This document shows positions 9,201 through 16,412 of a DNA stretch of 64,000 bases, piece after piece (the first letter of the stretch is position 1; the number at the start of each line of letters is the position of its first letter). Position numbers and translations under genes: made by a program. Source of the DNA: Streptomyces sp. NBC_00440. GTDB lineage: Bacteria > Actinomycetota > Actinomycetes > Streptomycetales > Streptomycetaceae. The notes below the pieces were generated by a model that saw nothing but the letters and a program-made list of their open reading frames with translations, had not been told where the DNA came from and searched no databases. The DNA lies in contig NZ_CP107921.1 in the NCBI RefSeq assembly GCF_036014215.1, forward strand, positions 2,427,501 to 2,491,500, written 5' to 3'.

Positions 9201-9493
9201 CAGCCCCGGACGGACGTCCGTGCGTCGCCCCAGTACGTCAGACGCCTGGCGGGGCCCCCTTCGGCCGGGGCGAGATGGACTTCGGGCGCCCCGTCCCTGG
9301 TGGAGGTCCAGGCGACCCAGCGGCCGTCGGGAGATATCCGGGGATGGCTGACGGGGCTGTTGTCGGCGCTGACCCGCCAGGCACGGCCGCCGTCGAGCGG
9401 GGCCATCCAGACGTCGTCCTCAGCGGTGAAGGCGATCAGATCGCCCTGGACATGCGGAAACCGGAGATAGGAAGGCTGCTTCACAAGGATCAC
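6275..9493 (-). CDS. Tricorn protease homologue (S41 peptidase)
   Basis: Protein of 1072 residues, the full length of archaeal and Streptomyces tricorn proteases, which cleave oligopeptides released by the proteasome or other proteases. An N-terminal six-bladed beta-propeller (about 10-310, with SPDGRWVAW repeats) is followed by a second propeller to about 660. Then come a helical/mixed domain, a PDZ domain near 790-860 (GVAVRAGDTVLAVDG) and the S41 core. Catalytic residues are visible as GTSHAYV near 741 and NEFSGSDGDIV near 960, matching the Ser-His and nucleophile Ser-Asp positions of tricorn. It starts with GTG overlapping the stop of the upstream NTPase gene (GTGA), so the two are coupled. 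No signal peptide; cytosolic. Confidence 0.93.
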   Translation of the reverse strand: MILVKQPSYLRFPHVQGDLIAFTAEDDVWMAPLDGGRAWRVSADNSPVSHPRISPDGRWVAWTSTRDGAPEVHLAPAEGGPARRLTYWGDARTSVRGWTPDGEVLAISTHGQISLRRSWARAVPVDGGPARTLPYGPVGSLAYGPDQRVLLLSATMGREAASWKRYRGGTAGKLWTGETGGDFVRLHADLDGNIECPLWVGGRVAFLSDHEGVGALYSSLPDGSELRRHTATDGFYARQAATDGTRVVCMAAGELWIVDDLEGAEPRRIDVRLGGQRADLQPHSVRAGHHIGTVSPDRTGRGSAVESRGAVHWVTHREGPVRALAAEPGVRARLPRTFRADGAEQVVWVTDAEGEDALECAPATGAAPAAAPRRLAQGRIGRVLGLAAAPDGSRFAVAAHDGRVLVVERESGDVHEVDRSEDGDASGLVFSPDSSWLAWSHPGPEPLRQLKLAHLADLSVAEATPLRFRDFDPAFTTDGKHLAFLSERAFDPIYDAHVFDLAFIGSCRPHLLTLAAATPSPFGPQRHGRATERDKDADEHDAPTALPVTRIDLEGLADRIVPLPVEAGSYSTLRAARDGLLWLRHPLRGVLGTTRATPDAPWPHTVLERYDLEKLRDEEIAPDVDHFEVSGDGKRLVLHTDGKLRVVPSDSRVAKSDGDEDSDRNVSVDLSRIRRILDPAAEWRQMYDEAGRIMRDHFWRPDMSGVDWDGVLDRYRPVLARVATHDDLVDLLWEVQGELGTSHAYVTPPGGWRDDTTRQGLLGADISRTEEGSWRIDRVLPSETSDPAARSPLAAPGVAVRAGDTVLAVDGQAVDPLTGPAPLLTGSAGKPVELTVSPADGGDPRHVVVVPTGDEEALRYHAWVADRRSYVHERSGGRLGYLHVPDMVGSGWAQLHRDLRVEVAREGLVVDVRENRGGHTSQLVVEKLARRIVGWDLPRGMRPYSYPQDAPRGPVVSVANEFSGSDGDIVNAAIKALGIGPVVGTRTWGGVIGIDSRYRLVDGTLVTQPKYAFWLEGYGWGVENHGVDPDVEVVQTPQDHAAGRDPQLDEAIRIALAALEENPAKTPPGLPD

Positions 9494-10440
9494 CCTAGGG
9501 CGTCGCCCAGCCCGGCGAGCCTGAGTTGTCCGTACTCCCTGTGCGCCAGCGGCAGCCGGTAGGTCCCGTCGCTCCGGGCGAGCACCACCGACGAGCTCAC
9601 CAGGGACACGAGCGAGGACCCGTCGGGAAAGACCGTACGGACCTGCTCCGCGGTGAACTCACCGGTGAACGCCGACAGCCGGGCCCAGAGCAGCCGTTCG
9701 GCCCTGCTGCACAGCTCGTGGCTCCACTCGACGGCCTCAAGGAGCGTGCGGTGTCTGGCGGGGTCGCCGGGGCCGTCGGTGAGGACGGTGAACCGCCCAC
9801 CGGGCGCGCAGAGCGACCCGTGCAACTGCTGCGCGGTCATCAGCCGCAGGCTCCGGGCGGCGAGCAGGGTGGAGAGTGGATCCCCGTCCAGCCGATCGGC
9901 CAGTTGCCCGGCCCAGTAGTCGGGCAGCTCGACGCCGTACGAGGCGGCGTGCTTCTGGAGCAGCCCGGCGGTCCGCCGGCGGGGCAACGGCGGGACCTCC
10001 ACCAGCTGTTCGCCCGGTACGTCGAGCGGTTTGCGGCTGGTGGTCAGGATCCGGAGCCCGGGACAGCTGTCGTGCACCCGGCCGACGAGGTAGGCGCAGC
10101 CGGTCAGCACATGTTCGCAGGTGTCCAGGACGAGCAGCCCCCGGCTGTGGGTGAGCAGGTCGAGCACCGCGCGTACCGGGTCGGTGCCGGGTGCGGGTGC
10201 GGTGTGCAGCGCCGTGGCCACCATGTACGGGACGAGCGCCGCGTCCGGACAGCCGGAGAGGTCGACCCGGTGCACGGGCGTGCCGGTGCGCGAAGTCGCC
10301 TCGCTGAGTCTGGCGGCCAGCCGTGACTTGCCGATGCCGCCGGGGCCGGTGAGGGTCACGAGGCGGGTGGCGGCAAGGCGTTCGGCGAGCGCGCCGAGGT
10401 CCGGCTCGGGAAGGACGTCCGGTTCGGGAAGGGCAGCCAT
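9490..10440 (-). CDS. AfsR/LuxR-type NTPase domain protein without DNA-binding domain
   Basis: Protein of 316 residues from the ATG at 10440; an in-frame GTG at 10500 would add 20. It has a Walker A motif GPGGIGKS, a Walker B segment LLVLDTCEHV and the sensor-like ILTTSRKPLDVPGE. These are the NB-ARC/STAND ATPase hallmarks found in AfsR, SARP and LuxR (LAL) regulators. The C-terminus ends after a winged-helix-like region (LAHREYGQLRLAG), with no tetratricopeptide repeats and no helix-turn-helix of the LuxR or SARP kind. Its stop overlaps the tricorn start, so it may be a regulatory or chaperone partner of that protease. That role is inference from coupling alone. Confidence 0.75.
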   Translation of the reverse strand: MAALPEPDVLPEPDLGALAERLAATRLVTLTGPGGIGKSRLAARLSEATSRTGTPVHRVDLSGCPDAALVPYMVATALHTAPAPGTDPVRAVLDLLTHSRGLLVLDTCEHVLTGCAYLVGRVHDSCPGLRILTTSRKPLDVPGEQLVEVPPLPRRRTAGLLQKHAASYGVELPDYWAGQLADRLDGDPLSTLLAARSLRLMTAQQLHGSLCAPGGRFTVLTDGPGDPARHRTLLEAVEWSHELCSRAERLLWARLSAFTGEFTAEQVRTVFPDGSSLVSLVSSSVVLARSDGTYRLPLAHREYGQLRLAGLGDALG

Positions 10441-10495
10441 GGACCCACTCTGACCGGCGACGGGCCGCCGCGCGCGGGCCCGGGGCGAAGATCCG

Positions 10496-10545
10496 TACAC
10501 CTAAATCCGTGGATGGGATACCTAAGCGGGATATACCTAGTTGTG
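10496..10545 (-). promoter_or_regulatory. AT-rich repeated TAGGT(A/G)T motifs upstream of the NTPase-tricorn operon
   Basis: Read on the minus strand, this unusually AT-rich patch carries CTAGGTATAT, CTTAGGTAT and TTTAGGTGT, three copies of a TAGGT core spaced 15-21 bases apart just upstream of the NTPase gene. TAGGTAT also fits a TANNNT-type minus-10 element. It may be the promoter, with or without repeated binding sites for a regulator. No clear minus-35 was found. Confidence 0.3.
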
Positions 10546-10592
10546 GTCTTCCGTTCGGATCAGGCCGGGCTGCCTGCCGGTTCGCGCGTTCG

Positions 10593-11144
10593 CTACTTGC
10601 CCGGGTACTGCGTCACGGTGGCGGTCACCGTGACGGTCGCCGTCGGCTGCGCGCCGCCGCTGTATCCGCCGCTGTATCCGCCCCGGCCCGGTGCGGGGGC
10701 GGTGGTGGTGTCGTCCGGGGGCGGGGCCGCGCAGTTGCCCAGCAGCGTGGCCCTGAAGGCCAGTTCCCCGCCGACCGTGCTCGTCAGGCTGCCCCGTACA
10801 CAGCGTCCGTCGACGGTCCTGGTCACCCTGCCCTTGACAGTGATGTCCTGCTTGTCCTTGGTCCTGCCCTGGCAGTCGACCTGCGCCACGTCGCGCGTGG
10901 CGGCGGGCGCGGGCGAGGCACCGGGCGCGGCGTCTGCCGTGCAGGTCAGCCAGTCGACGCCGACGCCGTGGTGCTCCAGGGCGCTGGTGGCGGTGCGGTC
11001 GGTGGTGTAGGCGACGGACCCGGTGTTGACCCCGTCGATCGGGTCACAGGCCGCGAGACCCGCAACTGCCGCGCAGACAGCGCCGATCGTCGCGAGAACC
11101 GACCGGTACCGTGCGTGCCTCGATACACGTCTCAATGCCCCCAT
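10593..11144 (-). CDS. Secreted lipoprotein of unknown function
   Basis: Protein of 183 residues from the ATG at 11144. The open frame extends upstream, but this start gives a clean lipoprotein signal: basic MGALRRVSRHARYR, a hydrophobic stretch, then the lipobox LAAC near residue 32. The mature part has four further cysteines and resembles small Streptomyces lipoproteins described only as hypothetical. The tail contains a duplicated GGYSGGYSGG segment and a Thr-rich end (TVTVTATVTQYPGK). No catalytic motif seen. It sits between the NTPase and rsmE, with no sign of sharing an operon with either. Confidence 0.65.
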   Translation of the reverse strand: MGALRRVSRHARYRSVLATIGAVCAAVAGLAACDPIDGVNTGSVAYTTDRTATSALEHHGVGVDWLTCTADAAPGASPAPAATRDVAQVDCQGRTKDKQDITVKGRVTRTVDGRCVRGSLTSTVGGELAFRATLLGNCAAPPPDDTTTAPAPGRGGYSGGYSGGAQPTATVTVTATVTQYPGK

Positions 11145-11252
11145 ACAGGGCAGGTTCCCACTGAAAGGGGCCGATGTGCAGCCTCTTCGCGCCCACTTCA
11201 CTCTCGCGGGTGGCGGTGCGTACGCGGTCGGGTGGCTTGGGCGTGGACCGGC

Positions 11253-11305
11253 GGGGGGTGGAGTGGGGCGGTTGTGGGGTGCGGTGGGGCGGTTGTGGTG
11301 CGGGC
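11253..11305 (+). repeat. G-rich tandem duplication with quadruplex potential
   Basis: Two copies of a 21-base unit (TGGGGCGGTTGTGG core) follow a run of six G. Together they give four runs of at least four G separated by six or seven bases, which fits a G-quadruplex pattern on the plus strand. It lies in the gap between the rsmE stop and the lipoprotein start; no promoter or gene was found in that gap. Confidence 0.5.
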
Positions 11306-11309
11306 CTGG

Positions 11310-12071
11310 TCAGCCCCAGCGTCCTGTCCGGGCCAGCAGCAGCGCTCCCGCGGCCGTCCCCGCCGTGGAGGTACGCAGCACACTGCGCCCCAGCCGGTAC
11401 ACCCCGGCTCCGGCGGCCGTGAACGCCGCGAGCTCCTCCGGCGACACTCCCCCTTCGGGGCCGACGACCAGCACGATGTCGCCCCGCGTGGGGAGTTCGG
11501 CCGCTGCCAGTGGCTCGCTGCCGTACTCCTGGTCCTCGTGCAGCACCCCGGCCAGGTCCGCGTCCGCGAGGAGTGCGGCGACCTGCTTGGTGCTCAGCGC
11601 ATCGGTGATCTCGGGGAAGCGGGTGCGCCGGGACTGCTTGCCCGACTCGCGTGCCGTACTGCGCCACTTGGCCAGGGACTTGGCGCCCCGGTCGCCGCGC
11701 CACTGGGTGATACAGCGCGACGCCTGCCACGGCACGATCACATCGACGCCGGTCTCCGTCATGGTCTCGACGGCGACCTCGCCGCGGTCGCCCTTGGGCA
11801 GCGCCTGTACGACGGTGATCCTGGGCACGGGCGGCGGATCGTCGGTGCACGCGTCCACCCGGACCTCCAGGCGGTCCTTGCCCTCGGCCGCCAGGACCAC
11901 ACACCGCGCCCAGCGGCCGGCGCCGTCGGTCAGTACGACGTCCTCGCCCGCCCGCAGCCGCTTCACGGACACCGCGTGCCGGCCCTCGGGACCGTCCAGG
12001 ACGAATCTGCCGCCGGGGGCCGCCGCGTCCAGGCCGTGGGCCGCGTCGACGACGAAGACCGGGGCGGTCAT
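11310..12071 (-). CDS. rsmE: 16S rRNA m3U1498 methyltransferase
   Basis: Protein of 253 residues, a SPOUT-class enzyme that methylates N3 of U1498 in the small-subunit decoding region. An N-terminal PUA-like barrel (HAVSVKRLRAGEDVVLTDG) precedes the trefoil-knot domain with KGDRGEVAVETMTETGVD, GAKSLAKWRSTARESGKQS and the AdoMet loop VVGPEGGVSPEE near residue 200, ending with YRLGRSVLRTSTA. Length is normal. The ATG overlaps the stop of the upstream nitronate monooxygenase gene by ATGA. Confidence 0.93.
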   Translation of the reverse strand: MTAPVFVVDAAHGLDAAAPGGRFVLDGPEGRHAVSVKRLRAGEDVVLTDGAGRWARCVVLAAEGKDRLEVRVDACTDDPPPVPRITVVQALPKGDRGEVAVETMTETGVDVIVPWQASRCITQWRGDRGAKSLAKWRSTARESGKQSRRTRFPEITDALSTKQVAALLADADLAGVLHEDQEYGSEPLAAAELPTRGDIVLVVGPEGGVSPEELAAFTAAGAGVYRLGRSVLRTSTAGTAAGALLLARTGRWG

Positions 12072-13141
12072 GACGTACCGTCCTCGGCCAACAGCGCGCG
12101 GGCCGCGTCCAGTTCGGCCACCAGCACCTCGACCAGCTGACCGGCGGGCAGCTCACGGGCGAGCCGGTGGCCCTGGCCGGCCCAGAGCGCCATGCCCTGG
12201 GCGTCGCCCACCCCGGCCGCGGCCTTGCGCAGTCCGGCCGTGAGGTGGTGCACCTGCGGATAGGCGGCGGGGGCATACGGTCCGTGCTCGCGCATGAACC
12301 GGTTGACGAGACCGCGCGCCGGGCGCCCGCTGAACGCGCGGGTGAGGTCCGTGCGGACGAAGAGCGGGTTGGTCAGGGCCTGCTTGTGCAGGCTGTTCGC
12401 CCCGGACTCCGGGCAGATCAGGAAGGCCGTACCGAGCTGCGCCGCCTCCGCGCCCGCCGCGAGCACCGCCGCGATCTGCGCGCCGCGCATCAGCCCGCCG
12501 GCCGCGATGACCGGCAGCTGCACGGTCTCCCGTACCTGCGTGATGAGCGACAGCACGCCGATGCCCGTGCCGTCGTTCTGCGGGTCGTCGCGGTGTGTGC
12601 CCTGGTGGCCGCCCGCCTCGATGCCCTGCACACAGACCGCGTCGGCGCCGCACCACTGGGCGGTCTGCGCTTCCTCGGCGGTGGTGACGGTGACGATGGT
12701 GAAGGTGTCGACCCGGTCGAAGGCGTCGAGCACATCGCGGGAGGGACAGCCGAAGGTGAAGGAGACCACCGGGACGGGGTCGTCGAGCAGGACGGCGAGT
12801 TTGGCCTCGTACCCGTCGTCCGAGCTGCCGTGGACGTCGCCGAGGGGCGTCTCGTACCAGGTCGACTCACCGGCGAGCTGGTGGCTGTAGACCTCGACGG
12901 CTGCCGGATCGGGGTGCTCGGACTGCGGCATGAACAGGTTCACACCGAAGGGCAGGGAGGTCAGCCCGCGCAGCTGCTTGATCTCCTCGTACATGCCGTC
13001 CGCGGTCTTGTACCCGGCGGCGAGGAACCCGAGACCACCGGCCTCGGAGACGGCTGCGGCGAGCTGCGGGCCTGAAGCACCGCCCGCCATGGGGGCCTGC
13101 ACGATCGGATATCGGCAGAGATCGGCGAGTACGGAGGACAT
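12068..13141 (-). CDS. Nitronate monooxygenase (2-nitropropane dioxygenase family)
   Basis: Protein of 357 residues from the ATG at 13141 (MSSVLADLCRYPIVQAPMAGG); nine codons upstream are open but unlikely to be used. FMN-dependent TIM-barrel enzyme of the class that oxidises alkyl nitronates. Family marks are PIVQAPMAGG at the N-terminus, the histidine-bearing GIEAGGHQGTHRDD near residue 185 and the phosphate-binding PVIAAGGLMRG near 220. The physiological substrate is uncertain; propionate-3-nitronate detoxification is the best-known role. Coupled to rsmE by a four-base overlap. Confidence 0.85.
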   Translation of the reverse strand: MSSVLADLCRYPIVQAPMAGGASGPQLAAAVSEAGGLGFLAAGYKTADGMYEEIKQLRGLTSLPFGVNLFMPQSEHPDPAAVEVYSHQLAGESTWYETPLGDVHGSSDDGYEAKLAVLLDDPVPVVSFTFGCPSRDVLDAFDRVDTFTIVTVTTAEEAQTAQWCGADAVCVQGIEAGGHQGTHRDDPQNDGTGIGVLSLITQVRETVQLPVIAAGGLMRGAQIAAVLAAGAEAAQLGTAFLICPESGANSLHKQALTNPLFVRTDLTRAFSGRPARGLVNRFMREHGPYAPAAYPQVHHLTAGLRKAAAGVGDAQGMALWAGQGHRLARELPAGQLVEVLVAELDAARALLAEDGTS

Positions 13142-13200
13142 GACCGCATCGTGCCACGTCCTCCGCACCGCACCGAATCGGTGGCGCGAGTACGCCGGGG

Positions 13201-13255
13201 GCTACCGCCCGTTGAACGCATCCTTCAGCCGGGAGAACAACCCCTCGTCCCCCGG
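13201..13255 (-). pseudogene. Duplicated 3' end of dnaJ2
   Basis: This 55-base segment matches positions 13311-13365, the last codons and stop of dnaJ2, at about 50 of 55 bases. Read on the minus strand it would encode GDEGLFSRLKDAFNGR followed by TAG, almost the same tail as the real gene (GLFSRLKDAFNGR, TAG). The two copies are 110 bases apart and separated by a C/G-run region. No start codon or coding body is attached to the copy, so it is a remnant of a local duplication. Confidence 0.8.
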
Positions 13256-13311
13256 CCGACTGCATCCCCCGGGGGACGACCCCCGGACCCCCGGCAGAAA
13301 GAACAACCCCG

Positions 13312-14448
13312 CTACCGACCGTTGAACGCATCCTTCAGCCGCGAGAACAACCCCTGCTGCCCCGGCTGGAACTGGCCGGTGGGCCGTTCCTCGCCGCGCA
13401 GTTTGGAGAACTCCCGCAGCAGGCGCTCCTGTTCGGCGTCCATCTTTGTCGGGGTGAGCACCTCGACATGCACGATCAGGTCGCCGCGGCCGCCGCCGCG
13501 CAGATGCGTGATGCCGCGCTGGTGCATCGGGATCGACTGGCCAGACTGCGTGCCCGGCCGGATGTCGACCTCCTCCAGCGCGTCCAGCGTCTCCAGCGGC
13601 ACCTTCGTGCCGAGCGCGGCCGCCGTCATCGGGACCGTCACCGTGCAGTGCAGATCGTCGCCGCGCCGCTGGAAGACCGCGTGCGGCAGCTCGTGGATCT
13701 CCACGTACAGGTCACCGGCGGGGCCGCCGCCGGGGCCGACCTCGCCCTCGCCCGCGAGCTGGATGCGGGTGCCGTTGTCGACACCGGCCGGGATCTTCAC
13801 CGTCAGCGTGCGGCGGGAGCGGATGCGCCCGTCGCCCGCGCACTCGGGGCACGGGGTCGGCACGACCGTACCGAAGCCCTGACACTGCGGGCACGGCCGC
13901 GAGGTCATGACCTGGCCCAGGAAGGACCGGGTGACCTGCGAGACCTCACCGCGGCCGCGGCACATGTCGCAGGTCTGGGCCGAGGTGCCGGGGGCCGCGC
14001 CCTCGCCGCTGCAGGTCGTGCAGACCACAGCGGTGTCGACCTGGATGTCCTTCGTGGTGCCGAAGGCCGACTCGTTGAGGTCGATCTCCAGCCGGATCAT
14101 CGCGTCCTGGCCGCGCCGCGTACGCGACCTCGGCCCGCGCTGGGACGCCGTACCGAAGAAGGCGTCCATGATGTCCGAGAAGTTGCCGAAGCCGCCCTGG
14201 CCGAAGCCGCCGGCTCCGCCGCCGCCCGCCTGCGAGAGCGGGTCGCCCCCGAGGTCGTAGACCTGCTTCTTCTGCGGGTCCGACAACACCTCGTAGGCGG
14301 CGTTGATCTCCTTGAAGCGTTCCTGCGTCTTGGGATCGGGGTTGACGTCCGGGTGGAGCTCGCGCGCCAATCGCCGGAATGCCTTCTTGATCTCGTCCTG
14401 GGAAGCGTCGCGGCGCACGCCGAGAACGGCGTAATAGTCCGTGGCCAC
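13312..14448 (-). CDS. dnaJ: Chaperone DnaJ (second DnaJ, HrcA-linked)
   Basis: Protein of 378 residues, a type I J-protein that stimulates DnaK ATPase and binds unfolded substrates. It has a J domain with LHPDVNPD (HPD near residue 34) and a Gly/Phe-rich linker (GGGGAGGFGQGGFGNFSD). Four zinc-finger repeats follow: CTTCSGEG, CDMCRGRG, CPQCQGFG and CPECAGDG. The two C-terminal beta domains complete it. It starts directly after the hrcA stop and is thus the second gene of an hrcA-dnaJ heat-shock operon. Actinomycetes have another dnaJ next to dnaK; this looks like the dnaJ2 type. Confidence 0.95.
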   Translation of the reverse strand: MATDYYAVLGVRRDASQDEIKKAFRRLARELHPDVNPDPKTQERFKEINAAYEVLSDPQKKQVYDLGGDPLSQAGGGGAGGFGQGGFGNFSDIMDAFFGTASQRGPRSRTRRGQDAMIRLEIDLNESAFGTTKDIQVDTAVVCTTCSGEGAAPGTSAQTCDMCRGRGEVSQVTRSFLGQVMTSRPCPQCQGFGTVVPTPCPECAGDGRIRSRRTLTVKIPAGVDNGTRIQLAGEGEVGPGGGPAGDLYVEIHELPHAVFQRRGDDLHCTVTVPMTAAALGTKVPLETLDALEEVDIRPGTQSGQSIPMHQRGITHLRGGGRGDLIVHVEVLTPTKMDAEQERLLREFSKLRGEERPTGQFQPGQQGLFSRLKDAFNGR

Positions 14449-15459
14449 TTACGACTCCGCCAGGATCTGTCCGACGTAACGTGCCACTGCGCGTACCGCT
14501 CCCATCGTTCCGGGGTAGTCCATGCGGGTCGGTCCGACCACGCCGAGTTTGGCGACTGCCTCGTCGCCCGAACCGTAGCCGACGGCGACGACCGATGTGG
14601 ACGTCAGGCCCTCGTGGGCATTCTCATGCCCGATGCGTACGGTCATGCCCGAGTCCTCACCGAGCAGCTTGAGGAGCACGACCTGCTCCTCAAGCGCTTC
14701 CAGCACCGGCCTGATGGTCAGTGGGAAGTCATGTCCGAATCGCGTCAGATTGGCGGTTCCGCCGATCATCAGCCGTTCCTCGGTCTCCTCGACCAGCGTT
14801 TCCAGCAAGGTCGCGAGCACCGTGGAAACCGTACCCCGGTCCTCCTGCTCGAAGGACTCGGGAAGGTCCTGCACCAATTGTGGTACGTCCGCGAAGCGGC
14901 GCCCCACCACCCGGCTGTTGAGCCGGGCACGGAGGTCGGCGAGAGAAGTCTCACCGAACGGCGCCGGACAGTCGATCATGCGCTGCTCGACCCGTCCGGT
15001 GTCCGTGATCAGCACGAGCATCAGCCGGGCCGGGGCCAGCGCCAGCAGTTCCACGTGCCGCACCGTGGAACGGGTCAGCGACGGGTACTGCACCACGGCG
15101 ACCTGCCGGGTGAGCTGGGCGAGGAGCCGCACGGTGCGGCCCACCACGTCGTCGAGGTCGACGGCGCCGTCCATGAAGTTCTGGATGGCGCGCCGCTCGG
15201 GCGACGAGAGGGGCTTGACGCCCGCGAGCCGGTCGACGAACAGCCGGTACCCCTTGTCCGTGGGGATGCGGCCCGCGCTCGTGTGCGGCTGGGCGATGAA
15301 CCCCTCGTCCTCCAGGGCCGCCATGTCGTTGCGGACGGTGGCCGGTGAGACACCGAGCCGGTGCCGCTCGGTGAGCGCCTTGGAGCCGACCGGCTCCTCG
15401 GTGCCCACATAGTCCTGGACGATGGCGCGCAACACTTCGAGTCTGCGTTCGCTGAGCAC
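14449..15459 (-). CDS. hrcA: Heat-inducible transcription repressor HrcA
   Basis: Protein of 336 residues from the GTG at 15459, chosen because GGAGG lies nine bases upstream and the family begins [14 protein letters not shown]. The longer open frame upstream runs through the operator and is not used. An N-terminal winged helix ([27 protein letters not shown]) is followed by the GAF-like and inserted dimerisation regions, ending [19 protein letters not shown]. It represses groE/dnaJ-type genes by binding CIRCE elements. A CIRCE lies 35 bases upstream, so the operon is autoregulated. Confidence 0.96.
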   Translation of the reverse strand: MLSERRLEVLRAIVQDYVGTEEPVGSKALTERHRLGVSPATVRNDMAALEDEGFIAQPHTSAGRIPTDKGYRLFVDRLAGVKPLSSPERRAIQNFMDGAVDLDDVVGRTVRLLAQLTRQVAVVQYPSLTRSTVRHVELLALAPARLMLVLITDTGRVEQRMIDCPAPFGETSLADLRARLNSRVVGRRFADVPQLVQDLPESFEQEDRGTVSTVLATLLETLVEETEERLMIGGTANLTRFGHDFPLTIRPVLEALEEQVVLLKLLGEDSGMTVRIGHENAHEGLTSTSVVAVGYGSGDEAVAKLGVVGPTRMDYPGTMGAVRAVARYVGQILAES

Positions 15460-15493
15460 CCGCGCACACCTCCAGCTGTCGATCCGGGCCTTC

Positions 15494-15520
15494 CTGGCAC
15501 TCGGAATGTTCGAGTGCCAG
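15494..15520. promoter_or_regulatory. CIRCE operator (HrcA binding site)
   Basis: Perfect 9-9-9 inverted repeat CTGGCACTC-N9-GAGTGCCAG. It differs from the consensus TTAGCACTC-N9-GAGTGCTAA only at matching symmetrical positions near the outer ends, so symmetry is kept. It lies 35 bases upstream of the hrcA GTG and about 100 bases from the divergent gene at 15617. Confidence 0.93.
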
Positions 15521-15616
15521 CAGCGTCCCAGTGTACGGCGGAGAGGTTCACCGCTGGCAAGGGCGGCCCGTCGCACGATCGCGCCGTTGTCCGCCGACCG
15601 GGGATAGCGTCAGGGT

Positions 15617-16402
15617 ATGGACGCCACTGACGCCACTTGGGAAGACTCCACCTGGGAAGACTATGGCTGGGAACGTCTGGCGACGGGGGTGGGCCGGTGC
15701 CGTCTCCCCCGCTGGGACGCGACAGCCGGGCTCGTGGCGGGCCGGTACGGTGCGCTGCTCTTCGACACGGGGGCGACGCTGCGCGAGGGCCGGGAGCTCC
15801 GGATGCGCGCGGAGGCGGTGCTCGGCCGCCGGGTGACGCACATCGCGCTGAGCCACCCGCACTTCGACCATGTGCTGGGCACCGCCGTGTTCGCGGGTGT
15901 CCAGGTCTACGGAGCGGTGGGCACGGAGGCGCTGCTCACCCGGGGCTCGCGCGGCGCCGAGGAGCTGCGCCAGGACGCGGTGCGCCACGGCGTCGCGGCG
16001 GCGGAGGCCGCCGAGGCGGTGGCCCATCTGGTCGCTCCGCACCATCAGGTGTCCGGGGAACTGACCCTGGACCTGGGCGGCCTCCGGGTCACCCTGGTGA
16101 ACTGCGGCCCCGGGCACACCGGCCACGATCTGGCTCTGCTCGTCCCGGGCGGACAGGGAGCCGCCCCCGGGAACGGCGCGGACGGCCGCGACGTCGTCTT
16201 CTGCGGCGACCTGGTCGAGGAGTCGGGCGAGCCGCAGGCGGGCCCGGACGCGATGCCCGCCCAGTGGCCCGCGGCGCTGGACCGGCTGCTGGCGCTGGGC
16301 GGCGAGGACGCGCTGTACGTACCGGGGCACGGGGCCGTGGTCGACGCCGCGTTCGTCCGCGCTCAACGTGATGTGCTGGCAGCACGCTCCAGGGTGTCGT
16401 AG
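15617..16402 (+). CDS. Metallo-beta-lactamase-fold hydrolase
   Basis: Protein of 261 residues. The metal motif SHPHFDHVLG lies near residue 76, with further ligands in CGPGHTGHD near 160, FCGDLVEESG near 195 and PGHGAVVD near 240. This is the complete pattern of the class B-lactamase/glyoxalase II fold. An oddity is the N-terminal repeat ATDATWEDSTWEDYGWE, which could be bypassed by a later start. The substrate is unknown. It is divergent from hrcA, and the next gene follows 10 bases after its stop, suggesting a two-gene unit with the DUF3097 protein. Confidence 0.85.
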   Translation: MDATDATWEDSTWEDYGWERLATGVGRCRLPRWDATAGLVAGRYGALLFDTGATLREGRELRMRAEAVLGRRVTHIALSHPHFDHVLGTAVFAGVQVYGAVGTEALLTRGSRGAEELRQDAVRHGVAAAEAAEAVAHLVAPHHQVSGELTLDLGGLRVTLVNCGPGHTGHDLALLVPGGQGAAPGNGADGRDVVFCGDLVEESGEPQAGPDAMPAQWPAALDRLLALGGEDALYVPGHGAVVDAAFVRAQRDVLAARSRVS

Positions 16403-16412
16403 CGTCTGCGGA

